Positions 1 to 8,741 are shown, counted from the stretch's first letter. The stretch is 64,000 bases of DNA from JBEVOS01 sp044226655 (GCA_044226655.1 JBGAGO010000001.1:496001-560000), one strand, 5' to 3'. Program-made: numbers and translations. The notes: generated from the sequence alone by a model not told the origin.

Positions 1-704
1 GCGCGCGCGGCGGCGAGGTGCGCGTGCATTTGGAGATCGAGACCGAGATGCGCGACATCGCGCAATCCGGCAATGTGATCGGCGAAATTCGCGGCCGTCA
101 GCGGCCCGACGAGGTGGTCGTGCTCGGCGCGCATCTGGATTCCTGGGATCTCGGCACGGGCGCCATCGATGACGGCGCGGGCGTCGCCATCGTCACGGGC
201 GCCGCCGCCCTGATCGGCGATCTGCCGCGCCATCCGCGCCGCACCATTCGCGTCGTGCTGTTCGGCGCGGAAGAAACCGGCGTGTTCGGCGGCAAGGCCT
301 ATGGCGAAGCCCATAGCGCGGAGCTTCCGCGCATCATGGCCGCCGCCGAATCTGATTTCGGCGCCGGCCGCGTCTGGCGCCTGCAGACGCGCTTCGGTCC
401 GCAAGGCGATGCGCTGGCCGCCCGCATCGCAGCCGAGCTGGCGCCGCTCGGCGTCGCGGACTCCGGCGGCGACGCGCGCGGCGGCTCTGACGTTGCGCCG
501 TTAGGGCAGGGGGGCGTGCCGCTGTTCTCGCTCAATCAGGATGGCACGACCTATTTCGACATCCACCACACCGCCAATGACACGCTCGACAAGATCGATC
601 CCGAGGCGCTCAAGCAGGTCGTCGCTACCTGGGCGGTCACCGCGTTCCTGATCGCCGATAGCCCGCTCGATCTGCGCGTTCCGACGCCGCCGTCGACGCA
701 ATGA
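1..704 (+). CDS. M28 family zinc peptidase, C-terminal part (5' end outside window)
   Basis: The reading frame is open from the window edge, so the N-terminus is missing. The visible part carries the M28 (aminopeptidase Y / carboxypeptidase Q type) metal-site pattern: a His-Leu-Asp in GAHLDSW, an Asp pair in GAIDDGAG, a Glu pair in LFGAEETG, an Asp in ESDFGAG and a His in DIHHTANDT. These are the two-zinc ligands and general base in order. The family cleaves N-terminal residues or dipeptides, and members of this type are usually exported; the signal peptide would lie upstream. The stop overlaps the start of the next gene by 4 bases (ATGA), suggesting co-translation. Confidence 0.88.
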   Translation, partial: ARGGEVRVHLEIETEMRDIAQSGNVIGEIRGRQRPDEVVVLGAHLDSWDLGTGAIDDGAGVAIVTGAAALIGDLPRHPRRTIRVVLFGAEETGVFGGKAYGEAHSAELPRIMAAAESDFGAGRVWRLQTRFGPQGDALAARIAAELAPLGVADSGGDARGGSDVAPLGQGGVPLFSLNQDGTTYFDIHHTANDTLDKIDPEALKQVVATWAVTAFLIADSPLDLRVPTPPSTQ

Positions 705-1231
705 TCCCCGCGCTCGAAACCGAGCGCTTGATCCTGCGCGGCTGGCGCCAGAGCGATCTCGATCCGTTCGCGGCGATGATGGGCGATCACGAGGTCGCGC
801 GCTTTCTCACCGCCGATCGCCGCCCGCTCGATCGCGCCGCCGCCTGGCGCTCGATGGCGATCTTCGCCGGCCATTGGGCGCTCAAGGGCTACGGCATGTT
901 CGTGCTCGAAGACAAAGCGAGCGGCGCCTTCATCGGCCGCGTCGGCCCGTGGGAGCCGGAAGGCTGGTACGGCTTTGAAATCGGCTGGGGCCTGGCGCGC
1001 AAATTCTGGGGCAAAGGCTACGCCACCGAAGCCGCCCGCGCCGCCGGCGCCTGGGCGCTTGACGCTTTCGATCTCGACCGGATCATCAGCGTGATCCACG
1101 TCGACAACAAACCGTCGCAGCGCGTCGCCCAGCGCCTCGGCATGCGCCCCGGCGCGCCGCTGCTCCACGCCGGCATGCCGCACGCCATCTGGAGCGTGGG
1201 CCGGAAGGATTGGAGCGTTCGCGAGGCCTGA
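701..1231 (+). CDS. GNAT family N-acetyltransferase (RimJ/RimL type)
   Basis: A 176-residue protein starting TERLILRGWRQSDLDPFAA, the usual opening of Acetyltransf_3/RimJ-RimL acetyltransferases, with the acetyl-CoA binding segment around LARKFWGKGYATEAARA (about residues 97-113) and the late NKPSQRVAQRLGM segment. It transfers an acetyl group from acetyl-CoA to an amine; the substrate cannot be told. It overlaps the preceding peptidase by 4 bases and is probably translated with it. Confidence 0.88.
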   Translation: MIPALETERLILRGWRQSDLDPFAAMMGDHEVARFLTADRRPLDRAAAWRSMAIFAGHWALKGYGMFVLEDKASGAFIGRVGPWEPEGWYGFEIGWGLARKFWGKGYATEAARAAGAWALDAFDLDRIISVIHVDNKPSQRVAQRLGMRPGAPLLHAGMPHAIWSVGRKDWSVREA

Positions 1232-1236
1232 TCGCC

Positions 1237-1371
1237 CACGCCGTCCTTCCCCGCGAGGGGAAGGTGGCGCGCAGCGCCGGATGGGGCGGAAGCCCAAGGC
1301 AAAACGTAGCGTTTCCGCCCCCTCAGTCTCGCTGCGCGAGACAGCCCCCCCTCACGGGGGAGCGCGGCGCG
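1237..1371. repeat. 135-bp palindromic repeat, copy 1
   Basis: A 135-base element almost identical (about six differences) to the copy at 3111-3245. Its ends are inverted repeats of about 24 bases, and it contains an inner hairpin with the stem GGGGCGGAAGC near 1273-1318, so single strands could fold into a multi-stem cruciform. It carries no open reading frame with coding character. It lies between the GNAT gene and the convergent DUF4387 gene. Confidence 0.85.
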
Positions 1372-1383
1372 CGCACTTGATGC

Positions 1384-1689
1384 CTAGATTTCCAGATCCA
1401 GCAGCCGCGCATAGGCTTGGCCGCCGTGCATGTCGCGCTCGAGCATGCCGCCTTGCGGAATCTTGCGCGGGAACGAGATTTTGATGGTGAGGATGTCGGG
1501 CGCCTCATAGCGCTGCACCACGGCGGGATCGACGCCGTAGAGCGCCGCGATCGGCGCGGCCGCCAGAGCGGGCGAGGCTGCTGCGATGTCGAAGCGCGCG
1601 CGGTCTTCGAACACGAAATCCACTGTCAGCCAGAACGGGCCGGCGTTTTTGGAGCGCACATGCGCCGCCAGATCGCGCAGCGCGGTCAT
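1384..1689 (-). CDS. DUF4387 domain protein
   Basis: A protein of about 101 residues starting MTALRDLAAHVRSKNAGPFW, the recognisable DUF4387 opening. DUF4387 proteins occur either fused to or next to AtuA-like (DUF1446) proteins; no biochemical activity is established. Its ATG overlaps the stop of the upstream AtuA-like gene (ATGA, 1686-1689), which favours this start over an in-frame upstream one and indicates translational coupling. The substrate pathway is unknown; in Pseudomonas, AtuA is linked to acyclic terpene use. Confidence 0.82.
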   Translation of the reverse strand: MTALRDLAAHVRSKNAGPFWLTVDFVFEDRARFDIAAASPALAAAPIAALYGVDPAVVQRYEAPDILTIKISFPRKIPQGGMLERDMHGGQAYARLLDLEI

Positions 1690-3062
1690 GCCGGCGCCAT
1701 GACGCTGAGATCGCGCCATTCGGTGCGCGTCAGCTCGAAGCCGTCGCGCACCCGCACGACGTGATTGAGCAGAAATTCGTACACTTGCCCGCGCTCCATT
1801 TCCGCCGGCGAAAACGGAAACGCGTAGCTCGGCAATTCGATGCCGCGCTTGGCGGGGAAGTGGAAGAAATGCGGGTTGCAGGTCTTGGCGATGGTCGTCG
1901 CCAATTCCTGTGTCGGCGCGGTCGCCACGAACAGCATCCCGATTTCGCGCGGCGGCGTTTCGGAAGAGGGGACAGGTTCGCCAGACACCGCGTTCCAGCC
2001 ATAGGGCCGCAGCGAAATGTCGAACGCGATGCTGTCGTCCAGCCCCGCGCGCGCCCGCTTCATCAGCGCGCGGTGCAGCGCCTCTGTGAAGCGCGAAACA
2101 TCTTCCAGCACGTCCGGGTCCTGGATGCCGACAAGCATGACGGTTTGAAACCCCGCGCCGCCCGCGCCTTCGAGCTTCATCGTGTAGGGCTTCGGCTCGA
2201 ACACTGATCCGGTGACGCGCACCACGCGCTCGCTCACCGCTTCATAGCGCGCGTTGGTCACGTCCAGCACGCCGCCGGGCTCGGTGAGCCGGAACGGGTT
2301 GGCGTTTTCGTACAGCATGTGCGCGGCCACGCCGTGCGGCTCGCAGGCATTGGCCGCGCTCAGCGGCTCGATCTCGAAATAGTCCGCGCCGATGCGGATC
2401 ATCACGCCGCCGTCGATCGGATCGCGCGTGCACAGTCCGCCGCACTCGGCGATTTTCGCGGCGTGCCAGGCCGGGCCCGCGCCGCCGCCGCTCCGCAAGG
2501 CCGCCGCCGCGATCACCGCCGTATCCGTGGTGCGCCCGCCGAGCACGATGTCGGCCCCCGCATCGAGCGCGGCGATATAGGGCTCGGGGCCTAAGAGGGC
2601 GACGATGTGATTGCAGCGCGCCGCGACCGCGGGATCGAAATCCGTCATCGGGGCCAGCGGCAGGATGTCGCCCGCGTCCGCCTTCTGCGCCAGCAGCGCC
2701 GCGCTTTGCTCGGAATAGAGCAGGGCGATTTTCGGTGTGAAGCCCTCTTCCCGCGCGATCTCGCGCACGATGTCGTACGTGAAATCGAGCGCCGCATCGC
2801 AGCCCGACGTGCCGCACGAGCCGATCAGCAGCGGAATCCGCGCCTCGGCCTGCGCGCGCATCAGAAGCTGCAGATCGCGCTTCAGCGCGGCGCGGCTGTA
2901 TTTGGCTTTGCCGGTCGCCAGATAGGCCGGCCCGCTATCGGTCGTGCCCGCATCGAGCGCGATGGCGTGGGCGCCGGCCGCGATCGCCGCATCCATATCC
3001 CGCTTGCGCACGCCCGTGCCCAGCGCGCCAACCGGCACCGCGATCAAAGTTTCTGACGACAT
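1686..3062 (-). CDS. AtuA-like protein (DUF1446, acyclic terpene utilisation family)
   Basis: About 458 residues. The N-terminus (IAVPVGALGTGVRKRD, then AHAIALDAGTTDSGPAYLATG) and the GGRTTDTAVIAA segment match the DUF1446/AtuA family. AtuA lies in the citronellol/geraniol degradation cluster of Pseudomonas, but its reaction is not established and many relatives sit elsewhere, so a terpene role is not claimed. I start at 3062, where the family homology begins; 3080 is an in-frame alternative. It forms a two-gene unit with the DUF4387 gene, bracketed by two 135-bp repeats. Confidence 0.82.
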   Translation of the reverse strand: MSSETLIAVPVGALGTGVRKRDMDAAIAAGAHAIALDAGTTDSGPAYLATGKAKYSRAALKRDLQLLMRAQAEARIPLLIGSCGTSGCDAALDFTYDIVREIAREEGFTPKIALLYSEQSAALLAQKADAGDILPLAPMTDFDPAVAARCNHIVALLGPEPYIAALDAGADIVLGGRTTDTAVIAAAALRSGGGAGPAWHAAKIAECGGLCTRDPIDGGVMIRIGADYFEIEPLSAANACEPHGVAAHMLYENANPFRLTEPGGVLDVTNARYEAVSERVVRVTGSVFEPKPYTMKLEGAGGAGFQTVMLVGIQDPDVLEDVSRFTEALHRALMKRARAGLDDSIAFDISLRPYGWNAVSGEPVPSSETPPREIGMLFVATAPTQELATTIAKTCNPHFFHFPAKRGIELPSYAFPFSPAEMERGQVYEFLLNHVVRVRDGFELTRTEWRDLSVMAPA

Positions 3063-3110
3063 CGCTTTACCTACCGTCACGCCGACGCTCAGCGCAATCG
3101 GCCTCTAAGC

Positions 3111-3245
3111 CACGCCGTCCTTCCCCGCGAGGGGAAGGTGGCGCGCAGCGCCGGATGGGGCGGAAGCCCAAGGCTAAACGTAGCGCTTCCGCCCCCTCAG
3201 TCTCGCTGCGCGCGACAGCTCCCCCTCACGGGGGAGCACGGCGTG
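3111..3245. repeat. 135-bp palindromic repeat, copy 2
   Basis: Same orientation and length as the copy at 1237-1371. The outer inverted ends (CACGCCGTCCTTCCCC and its near complement ending CACGGCGTG) pair well here, and internal stems are present. With copy 1 it brackets the AtuA/DUF4387 pair as direct repeats. It could act as a terminator or RNA hairpin for flanking genes, or be a small non-autonomous mobile element; neither is proven. Confidence 0.85.
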
Positions 3246-3249
3246 GGCG

Positions 3250-4044
3250 CTACCACCACCCTGCTTCTTTCAGCGTGCGCACATTGCCGCGCGCGATCGG
3301 CGCTTCGGCCTCGTTCTTCAGCACCAGCAGCACTTTGCCGTCGGCGCGTTTCACATCGCCGACGCCGGCGCGCGCCACCCACCAGGAGCGGTGCACCTGC
3401 GCGCCCTCGAGCCCTTCGAGCTCCGCGATGGCGTCGCTGAGGCGCATCAGGATGAGGTCCTGGCCCTTGGAGGTGTGCAACCTGAGATAATGATCCTCGG
3501 CCTGCACTGCGTAGAGAATCGCCCCGCGCAGCTTGAGCGGCAGCCGCTCCAGAAAGCGCGGCGGCGCCGGGCCCGCCGCCGTCTTGCGCGTCCGCGCCCG
3601 CCCCAGCAGCATGAACAGCGCCGTCATCGCCAGCGACACCACGAACACCATCGTGAACAGCGAGGGCAGGTTCGACGTGCTCACCCGCCCGAATGAGAGG
3701 CGCGACAGCAGATAGATGAACAGGCAGCCCGGGATCGCCACGCCCAGCGCGATCGCGAAGCTGGCCAGGAACGGCCGCTCATAGGAATCGAGATAGCGCG
3801 TCATCACGATGCGCACGGTCTGGCCGATGACGGAGCCCGCCACCATCGCCGCGATCCAATAGGCCAGCCGGCCGAACAGTGGCGCGCCGCCCGTACCGAA
3901 GGCGCCGCCCAGGGCCAGAAAAGCGCCTGCCGCCGCCGCAACGCCAAAATAGATCGCCCAGGAGCGCAACGCCTCCTCGCGATTTGACGCTTCGCCAAAT
4001 GCGCCCTCGCCCAGCTCGCGCAGCAGGTCGACCTTCTCACGCAT
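3250..4044 (-). CDS. Membrane-anchored LytTR DNA-binding regulator
   Basis: About 264 residues. Four hydrophobic segments occupy roughly residues 30-165, followed by a LytTR domain in the last 100 residues, recognised by ILYAVQAEDHYLRLHTSKG, the helix around RLSDAIAELEG and VHRSWWVAR. LytTR proteins bind DNA and regulate transcription; a membrane-bound form without a kinase or receiver domain presumably senses a membrane signal directly. The ATG at 4044 is preferred over an upstream in-frame TTG. It is divergent from the DUF2306 gene, about 70 bases away. Target genes are unknown. Confidence 0.85.
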   Translation of the reverse strand: MREKVDLLRELGEGAFGEASNREEALRSWAIYFGVAAAAGAFLALGGAFGTGGAPLFGRLAYWIAAMVAGSVIGQTVRIVMTRYLDSYERPFLASFAIALGVAIPGCLFIYLLSRLSFGRVSTSNLPSLFTMVFVVSLAMTALFMLLGRARTRKTAAGPAPPRFLERLPLKLRGAILYAVQAEDHYLRLHTSKGQDLILMRLSDAIAELEGLEGAQVHRSWWVARAGVGDVKRADGKVLLVLKNEAEAPIARGNVRTLKEAGWW

Positions 4045-4112
4045 CGAGGCGTGCAACTCCGGGGCAAAGCAAAGAGGACGCTTCCATCGCCTCAAGCGAA
4101 AGGGAAAGTCCA

Positions 4113-4649
4113 GTGACCGTCATCGCCGCCCGCCGCCCCGCCCGCATCCGTCTCGTCACCGCCCTGGTCTGGACCGGCATTCTGGCCGCGCTCGGATTTG
4201 CGCTGGCGCCGCTGGCGCGCCCGCTCTTGGCGCAGGGCGCCTTTCATCCACACGCGCCCGATCTCGGCCTCTGGCTGTCGCAGGGGCTCGCCATTCAGAC
4301 GCACGTCTATACCGCGGTGAGTTCGTTCGTGCTGGGCGTCGCCATTCTGGCGCTGCCGAAGGGCTCGTCTCTCCACAAGCGCCTCGGCTGGGTCTGGGTC
4401 GTGCTGATGGCCGTGACGGCGCTCACCAGCCTCTTCATCACCCAGATCACGCCCGGCCGGTACAGCTTCATCCACCTCATCACCGGCTGGACGCTGATCG
4501 CCTTGCCGATGGGGATTTACGCCATCCGCCGCCGCAACATCCGCGTCCACCGCTCCACCATGGTCGGCCTCTTCATCGGCGGCATGATCATCGCCGGCTC
4601 GCTCACCTTGCTGCCCGGCCGGCTGATGTACCGGCTTTTCCTCGGATGA
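4113..4649 (+). CDS. DUF2306 family membrane protein
   Basis: A 178-residue protein with four hydrophobic segments and the family pattern of conserved His and Arg residues (HVYTAVSSFVLG, HKRLGWVWV, FIHLITGWTLI, VHRSTMVGL). The function of DUF2306 proteins is unknown; the regularly placed histidines in membrane helices suggest haem or metal binding, which is inference. The GTG at 4113 follows a purine-rich AAGGGAAAG at a suitable distance, so the long in-frame upstream extension, antisense to the LytTR gene, is not used. Confidence 0.78.
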   Translation: MTVIAARRPARIRLVTALVWTGILAALGFALAPLARPLLAQGAFHPHAPDLGLWLSQGLAIQTHVYTAVSSFVLGVAILALPKGSSLHKRLGWVWVVLMAVTALTSLFITQITPGRYSFIHLITGWTLIALPMGIYAIRRRNIRVHRSTMVGLFIGGMIIAGSLTLLPGRLMYRLFLG

Positions 4650-4732
4650 AGCTTCTGCAACGCGGTTGAGCGCGCGGGCCGCACAGCTATTGTGCGGCTC
4701 TTCGCGACTCGTCTTCGCGGGCCTGGGGCGAC

Positions 4733-6001
4733 ATGACCTCCTCACCTCAAAGTTCGTCGTTCGGCGCCCGGCCGCGCGGCGTGATCACGTCGTTGCGCAA
4801 TGTGGCGGCGCTGATCTCGGCTGTGTTGATCCTGCAGACGGGGCAGGGGCTGCTGAACGTGCATCTGCCGCTGGCGTTCGAAGCCGAAGGCTATTCGCGC
4901 ACCGAGCTTGGCCTGGTCGCGGCGGCCTATTCGGCCGGCTTCATGGCGGGCGCCTGGTACGGCGCGGTGCTGCTGGCGCGCGTCGGCTATATCCGGGTCT
5001 ATTCGGCGTGCGCCGCCATCCTCGCGGTGGCCACGCTCGCGCTCTACGGCGCCTCCAACATTTTGATCTGGTTCCTGCTGCGCGCCATCGCGGGCGGGGC
5101 GGTGGCGATGATGTTCGCGGCGGCGGAAGGCTGGATGTCGGCCTCGATCGCGCGCGCCGAGCGCGGCAGCGTGATGGGCTTTTATCAAGTCGGCACCAAG
5201 GCCGTGCTCGCCGCCGGGCCGTTCCTGGCGCTCGGTTATATGGCGACAGCGCCGGAGCCGTGGATGATCGCCGCCGCCGCCATGGCGCTCTCGCTCGCGC
5301 CGATCTGCTTCACCAGCAAGGCCGAACCGCCCGCGCCCAAGGCGCAGACGCTTGCGCTGCGCGAACAATTCCGCACCGCGCCCGCCGCCGTCATCGGCTG
5401 CTTCGGCGCGGGCCTCACCAATGCCGGCGTGCTGGCGCTCGCGCCGCTCTACGCGTCCGTGCATTACGGCCCGGCCTCGGCCACCAGCTTCTACGCCGCG
5501 TCCTGGATCGGCTCGCTGATCGTGCAATGGCCGGCGGGACGCTATTCGGATTTCGTCGATCGCCGCGTGGTGATCGCGGCGCTGACCACGCTCGCCGCCG
5601 TCGCCGCCATCGCGCTCGCGGTCATGGGCGGGCGGGCGCCATTCTGGGTGGCCGCGTTCGCGTTCGGCCTCTGGGGGGCGGGCGCGCTCTCTTTCTATGG
5701 CATCGCCGTCGCGCATATGGCCGACCGCGCGGAACCCTCGCGCATGGCCGAAGCCACCAGCGGGCTGCTGTTCGTGTGGGCGGCTGGCTCGGTCATCGGC
5801 CCCACCTTGCAAGGCGTGGTCGGCGATTATCTCGGCCCCGAAGGCGTGTTCTGGTTCGCGGGGATCGCCGCCGCCGCGCTCACCGCCGCCATGCTCTGGC
5901 GCTCGGCCTCGCGTGAAGCGACGCACGCGAAGGAAGCGTTCTCGGTCAACCAGGCCACCAGCGTCGCCGCCGCGGAGAGCGCGTTCGGCGATCCTGAGTG
6001 A
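4733..6001 (+). CDS. MFS transporter (YcaD-like)
   Basis: A 422-residue protein with about twelve hydrophobic helices. It has the MFS features of an acidic loop after helix 2 and a repeat of the pattern in the second half (IVQWPAGRYSDFVDRR, about residues 265-280), and resembles the YcaD-like drug or metabolite efflux group. The substrate is unknown. Its stop overlaps the GTG start of chrA, so the two are likely one transcript. A TATTGT box at 4688-4693 could be its promoter -10. Confidence 0.83.
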   Translation: MTSSPQSSSFGARPRGVITSLRNVAALISAVLILQTGQGLLNVHLPLAFEAEGYSRTELGLVAAAYSAGFMAGAWYGAVLLARVGYIRVYSACAAILAVATLALYGASNILIWFLLRAIAGGAVAMMFAAAEGWMSASIARAERGSVMGFYQVGTKAVLAAGPFLALGYMATAPEPWMIAAAAMALSLAPICFTSKAEPPAPKAQTLALREQFRTAPAAVIGCFGAGLTNAGVLALAPLYASVHYGPASATSFYAASWIGSLIVQWPAGRYSDFVDRRVVIAALTTLAAVAAIALAVMGGRAPFWVAAFAFGLWGAGALSFYGIAVAHMADRAEPSRMAEATSGLLFVWAAGSVIGPTLQGVVGDYLGPEGVFWFAGIAAAALTAAMLWRSASREATHAKEAFSVNQATSVAAAESAFGDPE

Positions 6002-7176
6002 GCGCAACGCTTTCGGTCTTCGTCGCCTTCTTGCGCCTGGGCTTCACCTCGTTCGGCGGCCCGATCGCGCATCTCGGCTATTTCCGGCGCGCCTTCGTCG
6101 AGCAGCGCCGTTGGCTCGATGATGCAGCCTTCGCCGAGCTCGTCGCGCTCTGCCAATTCCTGCCGGGGCCGACATCGAGCCAGGTCGGCTTTCTGATCGG
6201 CCAGCGCCGCGCCGGCTGGGCGGGCGCGCTCGCGGCCTGGCTCGGCTTCACCGCGCCGTCCGCGCTCTTCATGTACGCCGCGGCGGTGAGCGCGCGCTGG
6301 TTCGAAACGCTGCTCGGCCAGGCCATCGCGCACGGCCTGCAGATCGCCGCCTTCGCCATCGTAGCGCAGGCGCTCTGCGCCATGGCGCGCGCGCTGCCGC
6401 GCCGCAGCCTCTGGGCGCTCGCCGCGCTCGCTCTTGCGCTCATTCTCATTTTGCCGCCGCAAGCGTGGACGCAGGCTGGCGTGATTGCGCTCTGCGCCGC
6501 GCTCGCCATGGCGCTGCCGGCGCCGCGCCCGGTCTTCACCGACGGCGAACCGCAGCGCGCGGGCGCCGCGCCATGGTTTCTGCTTGCGCTGTTCGCAGTG
6601 CTGCTGATCGCGCTGCCGCTCTTGGCGCCGCACGCGCAGGTCTGGGCGCTGGCCGCCGCCTGCTATCGCGCGGGCGCTTTGGTGTTCGGCGGCGGCCATG
6701 TCGTGCTGCCGCTGCTCGAAGCCGATTTCGTCGGCCGGGCCTGGATTTCGCGCGACGCCTTCCTCGCTGGCTATGGCGCCGCGCAGATCGCGCCCGGCCC
6801 GCTGTTCGCGTTCGCGACCTTTCTCGGCGCTGTGCAAAGCCCCGCGCCGCACGGGCCGCTCGGCGCGCTCATCGCCACGATCGCGATCTTCCTGCCGGGC
6901 CTGCTGCTCGCCGCGGCCGCCGCGCCGCTCTGGCGTGCGCTGCGCATCCGCCCGCTGGCGACGAAAGCGGCGGCCGGGGCGGGCGCGGCGGCCGTCGGCG
7001 TGCTGGCGGCGGCCTTGATCACCCTAGTCGCGCCGGCCGCTATCCTCTCCTGGTTCGACTTTGCCCTCGGTCTCGCCGGCCTTGCGGTCTTGCTGGGAAC
7101 GCGCGCGCCGCCTTGGGCCGTTGTCGCTGCCGTCACCGCGGCCAGCGTCGGTGCGCGCTTCGCCGGCCTCGCCTGA
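5998..7176 (+). CDS. chrA: Chromate ion transporter ChrA
   Basis: A 392-residue membrane protein made of two related halves. The first carries TSFGGPIAHLGYFRR and LCQFLPGPTSSQVGFLIG; the second carries LVFGGGHVVLPLLEADF and AAQIAPGPLFAFATFLGA. These FGG(P/G) and PGP motifs define the CHR family, which exports chromate or related oxyanions from the cytoplasm in characterised members. It starts with GTG, overlapping the MFS gene by 4 bases. Confidence 0.92.
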   Translation: MSATLSVFVAFLRLGFTSFGGPIAHLGYFRRAFVEQRRWLDDAAFAELVALCQFLPGPTSSQVGFLIGQRRAGWAGALAAWLGFTAPSALFMYAAAVSARWFETLLGQAIAHGLQIAAFAIVAQALCAMARALPRRSLWALAALALALILILPPQAWTQAGVIALCAALAMALPAPRPVFTDGEPQRAGAAPWFLLALFAVLLIALPLLAPHAQVWALAAACYRAGALVFGGGHVVLPLLEADFVGRAWISRDAFLAGYGAAQIAPGPLFAFATFLGAVQSPAPHGPLGALIATIAIFLPGLLLAAAAAPLWRALRIRPLATKAAAGAGAAAVGVLAAALITLVAPAAILSWFDFALGLAGLAVLLGTRAPPWAVVAAVTAASVGARFAGLA

Positions 7177-7177
7177 G

Positions 7178-7206
7178 TTGCGGGGCGGGGAGGCGGCGCC
7201 TATACC
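7178..7206 (+). promoter_or_regulatory. Candidate sigma-70-type promoter of sucC
   Basis: TTGCGG (7178-7183) and TATACC (7201-7206) are spaced by 17 bases upstream of sucC, overlapping or just after the end of chrA. Transcription would start near 7213 and leave a leader of about 25 bases containing GGAG at 7221. The -35 box is weak, so this is a prediction from spacing and the -10. Confidence 0.4.
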
Positions 7207-7237
7207 CGGCCATCGGACGCGGAGCCCCTGAACGCCC

Positions 7238-8431
7238 ATGAATATCCACGAATACCAAGCCAAAGCGGTCCTGAAGCAATTCGACGCGCCCGTGCCGCAA
7301 GGCTTCCCGGCGTTCTCGCCCGACGAGGCGGTCGATGCGGCGGCCAAGCTCGGCGGATCGCTCTGGGTCGTGAAGGCGCAAATCCACGCCGGCGGCCGCG
7401 GCAAGGGCAAGTTCAAGGAAGCCGACGCGGGCGATAAGGGCGGCGTGCGCCTCGCCAAGACGCCGGAAGACGTCGGAACCTTCGCCGAACAAATGCTCGG
7501 CCACACCCTCGTCACGCTGCAGACCGGCCCCGTCGGCCGCGTCGTGAAGCGGCTCTACGTGGAAGAGGGCGCCGATATCGCCAAGGAGCTTTACCTCTCC
7601 GCGCTGGTCGATCGCGAAACCGGCCGCGTCGCCTTCGTCGCCAGCGAAGCCGGCGGCATGAACATCGAAGAGGTCGCGCACGACACGCCCGAGAAGATCA
7701 CCAGCGTCGCCATCGATCCGGCCACGGGCGTGACCGCGGCGGACGCCGCCAAAGTCGCCGCCGCGCTTGGCCTCTCGGGCGATCAGGCCGCGCAATGCCA
7801 AGCGCTGCTGACCAAGCTCTATGCTGCGTTCACGAAGAGCGACATGAGCCTGCTCGAAGTGAACCCGCTCATCCTCACCAAGCAGGGCAAGCTCGTCTGC
7901 CTCGACGCGAAAGTCAGCTTCGACGACAACGCCGCCTTCCGTCATCCCGAATGGGCGGCCCTGCGCGATCTCGGCGAAGAAGACGAGAAAGAGATCGAGG
8001 CCTCGAAATACGACCTCGCCTATATCGCGCTCGACGGCGATATCGGCTGCATGGTCAACGGCGCGGGCCTCGCCATGGCGACCATGGACATCATCAAGCT
8101 GTTCGGCGCCGAGCCGGCGAATTTCCTCGATGTCGGCGGCGGCGCCTCCAAGGAAAAAGTCGCGGCCGCGTTCAAGATCATCACCGCCGATCCGAAGGTG
8201 AAGGGCATCCTGATCAACATTTTCGGCGGCATCATGCAGTGCGACGTGCTCGCCGCCGGCGTGGTCGAAGCCGTGAAAGAGGTGGGCTTGAAGGTGCCGC
8301 TCGTCGTGCGCCTGGAAGGCACCAACGCGGAGAAGGGCAAACAAATCATCCGCGACAGCGGCCTCAACGTTACGCCCGCCGACGATCTGGAAGACGCCGC
8401 GCGGAAGATCGTGAAGGCCGTGAAGGGGTGA
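7238..8431 (+). CDS. sucC: Succinate--CoA ligase (ADP-forming) subunit beta
   Basis: A 397-residue protein, the standard length. It begins MNIHEYQAKAVLKQF, has the ATP-grasp nucleotide-binding region (VKAQIHAGGRGKGKFK) and the C-terminal segments NIFGGIMQCDVLAAGV and VPLVVRLEGTNAEKG typical of SucC. With SucD it makes succinate and ATP/GTP from succinyl-CoA in the TCA cycle in the cytoplasm. Normally sucD follows directly; here nearly 5 kb of other genes intervene, so subunit balance must rely on separate promoters or on long transcripts. Confidence 0.98.
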   Translation: MNIHEYQAKAVLKQFDAPVPQGFPAFSPDEAVDAAAKLGGSLWVVKAQIHAGGRGKGKFKEADAGDKGGVRLAKTPEDVGTFAEQMLGHTLVTLQTGPVGRVVKRLYVEEGADIAKELYLSALVDRETGRVAFVASEAGGMNIEEVAHDTPEKITSVAIDPATGVTAADAAKVAAALGLSGDQAAQCQALLTKLYAAFTKSDMSLLEVNPLILTKQGKLVCLDAKVSFDDNAAFRHPEWAALRDLGEEDEKEIEASKYDLAYIALDGDIGCMVNGAGLAMATMDIIKLFGAEPANFLDVGGGASKEKVAAAFKIITADPKVKGILINIFGGIMQCDVLAAGVVEAVKEVGLKVPLVVRLEGTNAEKGKQIIRDSGLNVTPADDLEDAARKIVKAVKG

Positions 8432-8447
8432 GGGCGCGGGCCAATCA

Positions 8448-8456
8448 TGTTATGAT
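8448..8456 (+). promoter_or_regulatory. Extended -10 promoter of toxin-antitoxin module 1 (leaderless)
   Basis: TG at 8448-8449 followed by one base and TATGAT at 8451-8456 form a near-consensus extended -10 box. Only six bases separate it from the ATG at 8463, so transcription should begin at or within a base or two of the start codon and the mRNA would be leaderless. No convincing -35 box is visible, as is usual for extended -10 promoters. Confidence 0.55.
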
Positions 8457-8462
8457 CGGCCC

Positions 8463-8732
8463 ATGACCGCCATCACCCTCCCGCCCGATCTTGAAGCATG
8501 GGCTGAAGCCGAAGTCGCGGCGGGGCGCGCGGAAAGTGTGGATGCGGCGATTGAGCAGAGGCTCCGCCAGAGCATCACGCAGACGGAATGGATTCGCGGC
8601 AAGCTGGATGAAGCGCGCGCCAGCCTTGCTCGTGGGCAAGGCATCGACGGCGCCGACATGGTGGCGGAACTCGATCGCTGGATTGCGGAGGATTTGGCCG
8701 CGGACGAAGCCTCGCGCAGCGCCGCCGAATAG
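8463..8732 (+). CDS. ParD-like antitoxin, module 1
   Basis: An 89-residue protein starting AITLPPDLEAWAEAEVAAG, the beta strand plus helix start of ribbon-helix-helix ParD/CopG antitoxins, with the ESVDAAIEQRLRQ helix and an acidic C-terminal tail that would wrap the toxin. It should bind its own promoter and neutralise the downstream ParE-like toxin. The two genes are 9 bases apart on the same strand between sucC and sucD. Assignment rests on fold pattern and gene pairing. Confidence 0.78.
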   Translation: MTAITLPPDLEAWAEAEVAAGRAESVDAAIEQRLRQSITQTEWIRGKLDEARASLARGQGIDGADMVAELDRWIAEDLAADEASRSAAE

Positions 8733-8741
8733 GCGCTCAGC

